From contig WLGA01000049.1 of the NCBI GenBank assembly GCA_009703445.1, positions 1-7,891 of the forward strand: 7,891 bases of DNA. Reading direction: 5' to 3'. The notes below the pieces were generated by a model, which saw only the letters and a program-made list of their open reading frames with translations, was not told the origin of the DNA and did not search any database. The position numbers and the translations under genes were made by a program. The stretch comes from Actinomycetota bacterium. GTDB taxonomy: Bacteria; Actinomycetota; Actinomycetes; Actinomycetales; Microbacteriaceae. The stretch's first letter is position 1. Every line of letters starts with the position of its first letter. Below, piece after piece: positions 1 through 5,769 of this stretch.

Positions 1-870
1 GGTCAAGAATGCCAATCCGACCCAGACTATGACGAAGCCGAACCAGCGAGCCGGGGGCATTGCCTCGTGAAAAACAGTCAGGGCCAGGATGAACTGGATC
101 GTCGGCGTCATGTACTGCATGAGGCCAACAACACTCAGCGGAAGATACTTCGCAGCGGTGCCGAACATGATCAAAGGCACGGCGGTCATGATGCCGAAGA
201 AAATCAACCCGGCGGCACCCCAAAAACCATTTGCACCAAACTGAAGACCCGGCGAAGTGGCTCCAATGATCGAACCCTGGATGGCGGCAATCGGGAGCAA
301 GATGCCCGACTCGAGCGCATAACTGTTTACCGCAGAAACCTTGCCGCCAAGTTTGCTCTTGGCCAGGCCATAGATTCCGAAAGAGCCGGCGAGGATCAGA
401 GCAATCCATGGCAAACGGCCGTAATCAATAGTGAGAACCGTCACGGCAATTGCACCCATTGCCACCGCAGCCCACTGGAGCTTCCGAAGACGTTCGCGAA
501 GAAAAACCACGGCAAGCAAGATTGTGACCAAAGGGTTGATGAAGTAGCCGAGCGCGCTCTCCACGACATGGTGGTCGGAAATGGCGATCACATAGATTTG
601 CCAGTTGGCCAGGATGAAGAAGCTTGAAGCAACAACCCAAACCATGAGCTTCGGTTGTTTCACAACCGCCACCAGATCGCCCCAAGATTTTGTGAAGAGA
701 ATTAGTGCCGCAGCGACGAGGAAACCGAAAACGATTCGCCAGACGACGATCTCGAATGGCGAGGCAAAGCCAAGCATCGAGATGATCAGGGGAAAGCTAC
801 CCCAAATTAGATAGGCCGAGACACCAACCAAAAGACCCCGGCCGTAGCCAGGGTCTTTTGTTGAATTCAT
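1..870 (-). CDS. rarD: RarD/EamA-family transporter (3' end beyond window)
   Basis: Integral membrane protein of the drug/metabolite transporter superfamily. Its substrate is not established, and the RarD name comes from E. coli (chloramphenicol sensitivity). The frame is open from ATG at 868-870 to position 1, giving 290 residues against about 296 in E. coli, so only a short C-terminus is missing. About ten hydrophobic segments are visible. Family signatures recalled from RarD include SAYLIWG (18-24), DHHVVESALGYFINPL (99-114), SFGIYGLAKSK (163-173) and LSVVGLMQYMTPT (245-257). The start matches E. coli RarD, which has about nine residues before the first membrane helix. There is no Shine-Dalgarno sequence. 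The ATG lies 9 bases after the groES stop and in the same frame as it. A TAAACT hexamer 6 bases upstream suggests leaderless expression. Codons 4-14 form a strong hairpin. A TTG at 829-831 (codon 14) is a weaker alternative start. The family is clear; the substrate is unknown. Confidence 0.9.
   Translation of the reverse strand, partial: MNSTKDPGYGRGLLVGVSAYLIWGSFPLIISMLGFASPFEIVVWRIVFGFLVAAALILFTKSWGDLVAVVKQPKLMVWVVASSFFILANWQIYVIAISDHHVVESALGYFINPLVTILLAVVFLRERLRKLQWAAVAMGAIAVTVLTIDYGRLPWIALILAGSFGIYGLAKSKLGGKVSAVNSYALESGILLPIAAIQGSIIGATSPGLQFGANGFWGAAGLIFFGIMTAVPLIMFGTAAKYLPLSVVGLMQYMTPTIQFILALTVFHEAMPPARWFGFVIVWVGLAFLT
829..860 (-). terminator. Terminator-like hairpin inside the rarD start
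   Basis: On the minus strand, arms CAAAAGACCC (860-851) and GGGTCTTTTG (838-829) are perfectly complementary over 10 bp. Inside them a U-G wobble (850/839) and GGC/GCC (849-847 with 842-840) extend the stem to 14 pairs, closed by a C(UACG)G loop, one of the extra-stable UNCG tetraloops. The 3' arm ends in TCTTTT followed by GGTTGG, so the shape is an A-tract, GC-rich stem and U-tract, as in an intrinsic terminator. The plus-strand RNA would carry a C/A mismatch and a different loop, so the minus direction is favoured. It could end groES transcription or attenuate rarD. It also encodes RarD residues 4-14, so translating ribosomes would disrupt it. Confidence 0.65.
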
Positions 871-876
871 ACTTGG

Positions 877-882
877 AGTTTA
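877..882 (-). promoter_or_regulatory. Possible -10 element for a leaderless rarD transcript
   Basis: TAAACT fits the actinobacterial TANNNT -10 pattern. It overlaps the groES TAA stop codon and ends exactly 6 bases before the rarD ATG, so transcription would begin at or next to the A of the start codon. This would explain why rarD has no ribosome binding site. No convincing -35 hexamer is visible about 17 bases upstream. TANNNT is short and can occur by chance. Confidence 0.35.
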
Positions 883-1176
883 GCGAACCACTACTGCTAG
901 AACGTCGCGGGCTGAAAGCACTAGGTACTCGTGGCCGTTGTACTTTAGCTCGGTGCCGCCGTACTTCGAGAAGATGACCTTGTCGCCAACGTTCACGTCG
1001 ACTGGTATGCGGTTGCCCTTGTCGTCTACGCGACCAGGACCAACGGCAATAACCTCAGCCTCCTGTGGCTTCTCCTTGGCGGTGTCTGGAATAACCAGAC
1101 CCGAAGCGGTTACCTGCTCTGCCTCAACTGGCAAAACAACGATGCGATCTTCAAGTGGCTTGATTGAAACCGACAT
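880..1176 (-). CDS. groES: Co-chaperonin GroES (Hsp10)
   Basis: Heptameric lid of the GroEL chaperonin in the cytoplasm; it closes the folding chamber when GroEL binds ATP. It has 98 residues, the usual size (about 97). The N-terminal MSVSIKPLEDRIVV block, the GroEL-binding mobile loop (about 20-38, with SGLVIPDTAKEKPQ), the roof hairpin (GPGRVDDKGNRIP, 46-58) and the C-terminal KYGGTELKYNGHEYLVL segment are all intact. The ATG is preceded by a GAGGGA-type ribosome binding site at a normal distance. Expression should be controlled by HrcA, because a perfect CIRCE lies over the promoter. No groEL follows: the next gene is rarD. The intact mobile loop implies that a GroEL partner is encoded elsewhere in the genome. 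Compared with the recalled mycobacterial groES-groEL1 order, the groEL1 position is empty here. Confidence 0.98.
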   Translation of the reverse strand: MSVSIKPLEDRIVVLPVEAEQVTASGLVIPDTAKEKPQEAEVIAVGPGRVDDKGNRIPVDVNVGDKVIFSKYGGTELKYNGHEYLVLSARDVLAVVVR

Positions 1177-1210
1177 GATTCCCTCTTCTTCAAAACTATG
1201 GATGGTTAGT

Positions 1211-1226
1211 AACTCGCGAGCGAGTT
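1211..1226 (-). repeat. Inverted repeat at the groES 5' UTR start
   Basis: AACTCGC and GCGAGTT are perfect complements at 1211-1217 and 1220-1226 with a 2-base centre. In the groES transcript this can fold as a 6-bp stem (AACUCG/CGAGUU) with a CUCG loop. It lies just downstream of the predicted -10 hexamer, at about +2 to +20 of the mRNA. It does not match CIRCE or the HspR HAIR consensus (CTTGAGT-N7-ACTCAAG). It may be a 5'-end stabilising hairpin or a second operator; neither role is shown. Confidence 0.5.
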
Positions 1227-1234
1227 GTAGTTCG

Positions 1235-1264
1235 ATATTAGCACTCGACCTGACTGAGTGCTAA
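1235..1264 (-). promoter_or_regulatory. Predicted groES promoter overlapping CIRCE
   Basis: On the minus strand, TTAGCA (1264-1259) lies 18 bases upstream of TAATAT (1240-1235), and the -10 is preceded by TG one base away (TGCTAATAT, an extended -10). Transcription would start near 1226-1230, giving a 5' UTR of roughly 50-55 bases. Both hexamers lie within or at the edge of the CIRCE repeat, so bound HrcA would block RNA polymerase directly. The hexamer match is by eye. Confidence 0.6.
1238..1264. promoter_or_regulatory. CIRCE operator (HrcA binding site)
   Basis: TTAGCACTC (1238-1246), a 9-base spacer (1247-1255) and GAGTGCTAA (1256-1264) match the CIRCE consensus TTAGCACTC-N9-GAGTGCTAA in all 18 arm positions. 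CIRCE is the established operator of the heat-shock repressor HrcA, whose activity depends on GroE. It sits 62 bases upstream of the groES start codon. Its far side is 59 bases upstream of the methyltransferase ATG, so an effect on that divergent gene is possible but less direct. It predicts an hrcA gene elsewhere in this genome. Confidence 0.97.
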
Positions 1265-1311
1265 CGACTAGTGATTGCCATCAGCGAACAAGTGGATAAC
1301 TATCCGAACGG

Positions 1312-1317
1312 TAGATT
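1312..1317 (+). promoter_or_regulatory. Possible -10 element for a leaderless methyltransferase transcript
   Basis: TAGATT fits TANNNT and ends exactly 6 bases before the ATG at 1324, the same geometry as at rarD. The only Shine-Dalgarno candidate is GAGG at 1319-1322, one base from the ATG, which is too close for normal use. A leaderless start is therefore the simpler reading. No clear -35 is seen. Confidence 0.4.
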
Positions 1318-1323
1318 TGAGGC

Positions 1324-2526
1324 ATGGAACGCGCCGACTTCATCCGCCTGCTCTCGCCAGAGGGTCAAGAGCTATTGGCAAAATCGGCAGCCTACGCCGA
1401 CAAGGGCGATGTCGTGAAACTCGTGTCGCAGTTGCGCGCACAGGGTCACGATGCACTTCTCGTCGCAGCCGTTCTCACCCAGGCGAAACTGCGCAAACGC
1501 GGTGTTGCCAAGTTCGGGCCTTTTGCCGAGCGCATGTTGTTCACCGAGCCAGGCCTCGAGCAAGCCTCGAGACTCTCGGTTGCAGCTCTTCACGCCGGTC
1601 GGTTTCGCGACGCGAAGGTAAAGAACGTTGCCGACCTTGGCTGCGGAATCGGGGCCGAATCTCTCGCACTCGCGAGCCTCGACATCCCGGTTCGCGCATT
1701 TGAAATCGATGAGGTTACCGCCGCGGTCGCAACCTACAATCTTGCGCCATTCGACAACGCCGTCGTAGAGCAGGCCGATGTCACCGAGCTTGACCTCGAG
1801 CAGTTCGACGCACTGTTCTTCGACCCAGCCCGTCGCGAATTGGGAGGGCCGGCCCGCGAGCGTGCTGCCCGCAAGTTTGATCCGATGGCATTCTCGCCCA
1901 CCTTTGATTTTGTGATGGCTGCTGCGGCCCAGAAGCCGACCGGAGTAAAGTTTGGCCCCGGCCATCCGCACGAAGGCATCCCGGATGAGGCCGAGGCTCA
2001 GTGGGTTTCGGTAAACGGTGACCTGGTCGAACTGAGTCTTTGGTTCGGATCGCTGGCCCGCCCGGGCATCAAGCGTGCTGCCTTACTGATTGACGCCACT
2101 GGCAAGCACGAGATCACCAGCGCATCCACCGAGCGCCAGGATGCTCCGCTGGGAGACATCCAAGAATTTGTTTATGAACCCGACAACGCGGTTATTCGCT
2201 CACATCTTTTGGGGCAACTTGCCGAGCAACTTGGGGCGCACATCTTTAGCCCCGAGATTGCCTACCTGACCTCGAGCGAAGAGTTGCACTCGCCATGGCT
2301 AAAGGGATACCGGGTGCTCGACAATCTGACCTTCGACCGCAAGAAGCTCAAGGCCTACCTGCGCGAAAAGGGCATCGGCACCCTTGAAATAAAGAAGCGC
2401 GGCTCAGACATCGTTCCTGAGCAACTCCGCAAGGAACTTCAGCCAAAGGGAAAGGGCGCCGCCACTCTGATTGTTACCAGAGTGGGCGACGCCCATAGGG
2501 TTCTCGTTTGCGAGAGTCTTCGCTAG
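1324..2526 (+). CDS. THUMP-like domain class I SAM-dependent methyltransferase
   Basis: Predicted cytoplasmic S-adenosylmethionine-dependent methyltransferase of 400 residues; substrate unknown, RNA being the plausible guess from the THUMP-like domain. A helical N-terminal region (about 1-95) precedes a Rossmann-type core: motif I VADLGCGIG (102-110), an acidic ribose-binding strand end FEID (126-129), and FFDPARR (165-171) in the motif IV position. The C-terminal part (about 320-400, with GIGTLEIKKRGSD and ATLIVTRVGD) fits the THUMP-like domain found C-terminal in this actinobacterial family. The FDPAR motif resembles the D/NPPY-type catalytic loop but lacks its aromatic residue, so base amino-group methylation should not be assumed. 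The gene diverges from groES and converges on the DUF4190 gene, and it is the only plus-strand gene here. A family assignment is safe; a specific function is not. Confidence 0.88.
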   Translation: MERADFIRLLSPEGQELLAKSAAYADKGDVVKLVSQLRAQGHDALLVAAVLTQAKLRKRGVAKFGPFAERMLFTEPGLEQASRLSVAALHAGRFRDAKVKNVADLGCGIGAESLALASLDIPVRAFEIDEVTAAVATYNLAPFDNAVVEQADVTELDLEQFDALFFDPARRELGGPARERAARKFDPMAFSPTFDFVMAAAAQKPTGVKFGPGHPHEGIPDEAEAQWVSVNGDLVELSLWFGSLARPGIKRAALLIDATGKHEITSASTERQDAPLGDIQEFVYEPDNAVIRSHLLGQLAEQLGAHIFSPEIAYLTSSEELHSPWLKGYRVLDNLTFDRKKLKAYLREKGIGTLEIKKRGSDIVPEQLRKELQPKGKGAATLIVTRVGDAHRVLVCESLR

Positions 2527-2563
2527 CTCCGAGAGAGGTTTGAGCTAGCTAAGTTTGTTAGTT
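2522..2563 (+). terminator. Possible terminator after the methyltransferase gene
   Basis: GCTAGCTC (2522-2529) and GAGCTAGC (2542-2549) form a perfect 8-bp stem with a 12-base loop. The TAG stop codon lies inside the left arm. The stem is followed on the plus strand by a moderately T-rich run (TAAGTTTGTTAGTT). The stem is modest and the T tract is interrupted, so efficiency is uncertain. In the minus direction no T run follows, so it is unlikely to serve the DUF4190 gene equally well. Confidence 0.45.
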
Positions 2564-2992
2564 GGTCTGAACCGGTTCAGGCTGGGTTCCGTTTGGCATC
2601 TGCCATCCGTTGCCCATCATTCCACCCTGGTCATCGCCGTCGAAACCACCGCGGCCACCCATGTGACCACCCATTGGGCCACCCAGGTCAACGCCGTAGC
2701 GCTGGTTGATGAAGATGCGAGCGATTGCCATTCCGATTCCGCCAAGCACCCATACTGCGATGCCTACGTAACCGAGAATCATGCCGGTGAGGGCTAGGCC
2801 GCGGCCCGATTCGTTTGACTTCTTGAGTTGAGCTAGAGAGATGTGACCGGTGATTACCGCAGCCACCGAACCGAAGCCGGTTACGGCGGTTGCCAGCGAG
2901 ACAACTGCAAGGGTGTTTAGCTTGGTGAAGTCGAAGTGGGCCTTTGCCTTAGGGGCTTCGGCGGCTTCGATCTTTTCGTTTTTATCTGACAT
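2558..2992 (-). CDS. DUF4190 domain membrane protein with Gly/Met-rich tail
   Basis: Small two-helix membrane protein of 144 residues, function unknown. A charged, Lys/Glu/Ala-rich N-terminus (1-22) precedes the DUF4190-type core: NTLAVVSLATAVTGFGSVAAVITGH (26-50) as the first membrane segment, the polar turn ISLAQLKKSNESGRGLAL (51-68), and a second membrane segment (about 66-93). The GHI(A/S)L-Q-K plus GRGLAL pattern is typical of the family. The tail (about 101-135) is rich in Gly, Met and Asp with repeated GG steps and is probably disordered. The ATG at 2990-2992 has AAGG only one base upstream. A TAGCCT hexamer about 25 bases further up could be a -10. It starts 88 bases after tsaD ends, so it may be transcribed on its own. 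Neighbours give no clear hint of its role. Confidence 0.88.
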   Translation of the reverse strand: MSDKNEKIEAAEAPKAKAHFDFTKLNTLAVVSLATAVTGFGSVAAVITGHISLAQLKKSNESGRGLALTGMILGYVGIAVWVLGGIGMAIARIFINQRYGVDLGGPMGGHMGGRGGFDGDDQGGMMGNGWQMPNGTQPEPVQTN

Positions 2993-3080
2993 GCCTTCAG
3001 TTCAGCAGTCGATACTGGGAGGCTACTGTGAAGCGCCTGCGAGCCAGCCCTGAGAATGCCGGCCGTCAAGCGAGTGTCAG

Positions 3081-4607
3081 TTAGAGAGTTTGAACAGTGG
3101 TGACCGGAAGTGTTGAATCGGCACCAAAAGACAACGAGGATGGCTGACGCCCGACCATAACGAGTTGTGCACCGAGAGCTGCAATCATCGCGCCGTTATC
3201 GGTGCAAAGGCTCAAAGCTGGGATGCGCAGCTCGATGCCGGCTGCGGCACAACGCTCGGTTGCTAGTTCACGCAATCTGGCGTTCGCGACCACCCCGCCA
3301 CCCAACAGCAGGCGCGGAACATTGTGCTCGACACAGGCCTTGACTGCCTTGCTTACCAAAACGTCGGCAACCGCCTCACGGAAACTGGCCGCGACATCCG
3401 CGATGTTGATCTCGGCACCTTCGCCGGCTGCGGCCTTGGTTTCGGCGACCTCTACCCATCGGGCAACCGCCGTTTTTAAACCCGAGAACGAGAAGTCATA
3501 GCGGTGCTTTTCCATATCCTTGGCCTGAGTCAGCCCGCGCGGGAATCGGATCGCGTTTGGATTTCCACCGGCTGCGGCACGGTCAATCTCTGGCCCACCC
3601 GGATACTTCAAACCGAGCACGCGCGCCACCTTGTCGAAGGCTTCGCCGGCTGCGTCATCGATGGTTTCACCAAGCAGCTCAACGTCATCCAAGAGGTCGC
3701 GTACCAACAGCAAGGATGTGTGGCCGCCCGACACCAACAACGCGACCGTTGGGGTTTCGACCTGGCCGCGTTCGAGGATGTCGACACCCACGTGACCAAC
3801 CAAGTGGTTGACGGCATAGACCGGCTTGCCGGTAGCCACCGACAGAGCCTTCGCGGCAGCAACGCCAACCATCACAGCGCCACCGAGCCCAGGTCCGTTG
3901 GCCACAGCGATGGCGTCGATGTCATTGAGGCTCAAGTTGGCCTCTGCCAGCGCCTTATCAAGTGTCGGCTTGAGAGCCTCGAGGTGGGCGCGAGCCGCAA
4001 TCTCCGGAACCACTCCACCGAAACGCGCATGCTCATCCATGCTCGAAGAAATGACGTTGGCCAGCAGGGTCGTGCCGCGCACGATGCCGACACCGGTCTC
4101 GTCGCAGGTCGACTCGATGCCGAGCACCACCGGTTCGCGACCGATGCTGCGCTGAGGCAAAGTCAACCGCATGATCCAGGCATCGATGCCCGCCGGCTGA
4201 TAGTAGTTTTTGCGGGTGTCGATGTGGTCAAAGCCGAGAGCGAGATAAAGAGCCTGGGCGACAGGGTTATCTGCGCGCACCTCCAGGAAGATTTCACCCG
4301 CGTGAAGCCGCTTAGCTGCGGTGATCAAAGCGTCCATGAGCGCGCGACCAAGACCTTCGCCTCGGGCAGCAGGCAAGACAGCGATGGTCTGAACGTCACC
4401 CTGGTCACTCGAAGGAACCTTGCTCAGGCCGGCGTAGCCGATGACCTGCTCGTCGCGCACCGCGACAAAGTATTCGGTGTGATGCGCCAAAAGTTCGAAA
4501 CGCATGTTGTCTTCAGACCAAGCATCCTCAGGAAAACACTCGTGCTCGATTGCCATGATGGCCGATAGGTCAGCTTCGACGGTAGGGCGAATAATCCAAT
4601 CGGTCAT
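3081..4607 (-). CDS. tsaD: Fused RimI acetyltransferase - TsaD threonylcarbamoyltransferase
   Basis: Single 508-residue frame joining two enzymes. Residues about 1-150 are a GNAT domain like RimI, which acetylates the N-terminal alanine of ribosomal protein S18. The acetyl-CoA loop is ARGEGLG (81-87); E109 in LEVR and Y121 in ALYLALGF match the catalytic Glu and Tyr of E. coli RimI; RKNYY (132-136) is also conserved. After a short linker (about 150-158), residues 159-508 are TsaD, which transfers the threonylcarbamoyl group to A37 of ANN-decoding tRNAs with TsaB and TsaE. It shows GIESTCDETG (163-172), the metal ligands H268 and H272 (HLVGH) and D470 (CTDNG), and SGGHTSLLLV (293-302). The TsaD part is about 350 residues (337 in E. 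coli), so both halves look complete. The ATG overlaps the tsaB stop (ATGA), supporting coupling. Similar rimI-tsaD fusions are, to my knowledge, annotated in other actinobacteria. Confidence 0.97.
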   Translation of the reverse strand: MTDWIIRPTVEADLSAIMAIEHECFPEDAWSEDNMRFELLAHHTEYFVAVRDEQVIGYAGLSKVPSSDQGDVQTIAVLPAARGEGLGRALMDALITAAKRLHAGEIFLEVRADNPVAQALYLALGFDHIDTRKNYYQPAGIDAWIMRLTLPQRSIGREPVVLGIESTCDETGVGIVRGTTLLANVISSSMDEHARFGGVVPEIAARAHLEALKPTLDKALAEANLSLNDIDAIAVANGPGLGGAVMVGVAAAKALSVATGKPVYAVNHLVGHVGVDILERGQVETPTVALLVSGGHTSLLLVRDLLDDVELLGETIDDAAGEAFDKVARVLGLKYPGGPEIDRAAAGGNPNAIRFPRGLTQAKDMEKHRYDFSFSGLKTAVARWVEVAETKAAAGEGAEINIADVAASFREAVADVLVSKAVKACVEHNVPRLLLGGGVVANARLRELATERCAAAGIELRIPALSLCTDNGAMIAALGAQLVMVGRQPSSLSFGADSTLPVTTVQTL

Positions 4608-5278
4608 CCGCTCACCCGCTTTCCGAAGTCGCGAAGGTTCTTCGGCTCTACCGCATCCGGGTTGCGCAGATAAAGCGCGGTCACATCATCGCTGAGCACA
4701 CCGGCAGCCGCCTGGGCTTCGAAAAGTTCGCCGATTGCACGGGCCGAGATGACCACGGATGCCCTACTCGCCTCGATTTCGCGCTCGGCAAGCATCGTCT
4801 CGATGTCGGCGGGGCGATTGACCGCTGGGCCTTCAATGCACACAGGAACACCGTGACGATCGAGACCCGAATATAGGGCCCAATAGTGTTCGCTGCGGCG
4901 GGCATCCGAGGTGACTAGAAGAGGCTGGGCAGCCTGGTCGCCACCTGGCACGGCACCGCGGGCTGCGAGCTCTTGCTTTGCAATCGCGTCGAGACTGACG
5001 ATGCCAAATAACTTCGCGCCGACTCCTTCGGCAAACATGATTGCCGCCGCGATTCCGACTCTTAGGCCGGTGAATGGTGCCGGGCCTCGGCCGACTGCGA
5101 CAGCTTGAATTCGGCTCGGCGCAACACCGGCTTGCTTCAGTGCGTCATTGATTGCGTCACCGATTGACTCGGTGTGGCTTCGGGTGTCGGCAATCTCGAT
5201 TTCGGCGAGCGGGACCCCATCCTTGAGAACGGCAACCGAGGTGCCAGAAGAAGTGTCGATGGCTAGCAGGTGACCCAT
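4604..5278 (-). CDS. tsaB: tRNA t6A37 synthesis protein TsaB
   Basis: Partner of TsaD in the TsaBDE system that makes N6-threonylcarbamoyladenosine at tRNA position 37. It is an ASKHA-fold protein that dimerises with TsaD and is not itself the catalyst. Length is 224 residues (231 in E. coli). Visible family signatures are the N-terminal strand LLAIDTSSGTSVAVL (4-18), the GRGPAPFTGLRVGIAAA segment (63-79, compare GRGPGSFTG in E. coli) and DARRSEHYWALY (125-136). The ATG at 5276-5278 shares one base with the tsaE stop (TAATG), and the TGA overlaps the rimI-tsaD start (ATGA). There is no separate ribosome binding site of note, so reinitiation coupled to tsaE is likely. Having tsaE, tsaB and tsaD consecutive favours balanced production of the complex. 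Confidence 0.96.
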   Translation of the reverse strand: MGHLLAIDTSSGTSVAVLKDGVPLAEIEIADTRSHTESIGDAINDALKQAGVAPSRIQAVAVGRGPAPFTGLRVGIAAAIMFAEGVGAKLFGIVSLDAIAKQELAARGAVPGGDQAAQPLLVTSDARRSEHYWALYSGLDRHGVPVCIEGPAVNRPADIETMLAEREIEASRASVVISARAIGELFEAQAAAGVLSDDVTALYLRNPDAVEPKNLRDFGKRVSG

Positions 5279-5769
5279 TAGAGCTGAACCCCCGCCCAGC
5301 GCGGGCCGAAGCCAAGAATCGAGACCTTGCGTGGATCGGCAACGTCTGAATCATCGGCCGCATGCTCAACTGCGCGTGCTCGCTCGATCACAATCTCCAG
5401 CCAGTTCTCAACCAGGTCATCGGTCATGCCCTTGCCCCACTCAACCAAAACGATTGAGTTTTCGTAGTCGATATCGAGGTCGTCAAGCTCCAAGGGACCG
5501 CCGAGACGATAGGCGTCCACGTGCACGAGCACCGGTCCGCCATCCTTGCGCTTATGGGTTCTGGCAATCACAAAGGTTGGGCTCGAGACATTACCGATCG
5601 CGGTGAGGCCTTCGCCCACTCCCCTGGTCAAGGTTGTTTTTCCGGCACCGAGCGGGCCGGTGAGCACCACGAGGTCACCCGCTTCGAGCAAGCGAGCCAG
5701 TTTGAGACCTAGCTCGTGCATTTCTTCAGGGGTTGATGCTTCGAGCTTGGCGATTACCTGCTGAGTCAA
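5278..5769 (-). CDS. tsaE: tRNA t6A37 synthesis ATPase TsaE
   Basis: Small P-loop ATPase that binds the TsaB-TsaD dimer and drives the t6A cycle. It has 163 residues, close to the usual 150-160. Walker A is GPLGAGKTT (38-46), followed by the SPTF segment (63-66), HVDAYRL (83-89, with the Walker B-like Asp85) and VEWGK (109-113), all characteristic. The start is read as TTG at 5767-5769 because it forms a TTGA overlap with the alr TGA stop, mirroring the ATGA overlaps elsewhere in the operon. The first internal ATG (codon 17) would remove a segment before the P-loop. A rare start codon may lower its output relative to TsaB and TsaD. The last about 30 residues are less conserved. Confidence 0.94.
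   Translation of the reverse strand: MTQQVIAKLEASTPEEMHELGLKLARLLEAGDLVVLTGPLGAGKTTLTRGVGEGLTAIGNVSSPTFVIARTHKRKDGGPVLVHVDAYRLGGPLELDDLDIDYENSIVLVEWGKGMTDDLVENWLEIVIERARAVEHAADDSDVADPRKVSILGFGPRWAGVQL

Noticed and set aside
67..627. Plus-strand open frame (186 codons) opposite rarD
   Set aside because: The minus strand encodes a clear RarD membrane protein through the whole stretch; the plus-strand product is highly polar and unlike any family known to me.
1211..1226. HspR HAIR operator
   Set aside because: HAIR needs CTTGAGT-N7-ACTCAAG; the dyad here has a 2-base centre and different arms.
1226..1240. TCGAAC half-site resembling an actinobacterial LexA (SOS) box
   Set aside because: The second half does not match; only six bases agree, and groES is not an expected SOS gene.
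938..1264. Plus-strand open frame opposite groES, running into CIRCE
   Set aside because: groES is certain on the other strand, and the frame covers its promoter and operator.
1275..1703. Plus-strand frame overlapping the methyltransferase start in another frame
   Set aside because: Arg/Ser-rich composition typical of an out-of-frame reading; the methyltransferase frame carries the conserved SAM motif.
2993..3080. Intrinsic terminator after tsaD
   Set aside because: No stem followed by a T run on the minus strand was found in the 88 bases; the region shows only short GC-rich pairings, so nothing is called.
3504..4568. Long plus-strand open frame (354 codons) opposite rimI-tsaD
   Set aside because: It is antisense to a gene with two intact catalytic domains; its translation is rich in Arg/His/Asp with no recognisable motif, as expected for a shadow frame in GC-rich coding DNA.
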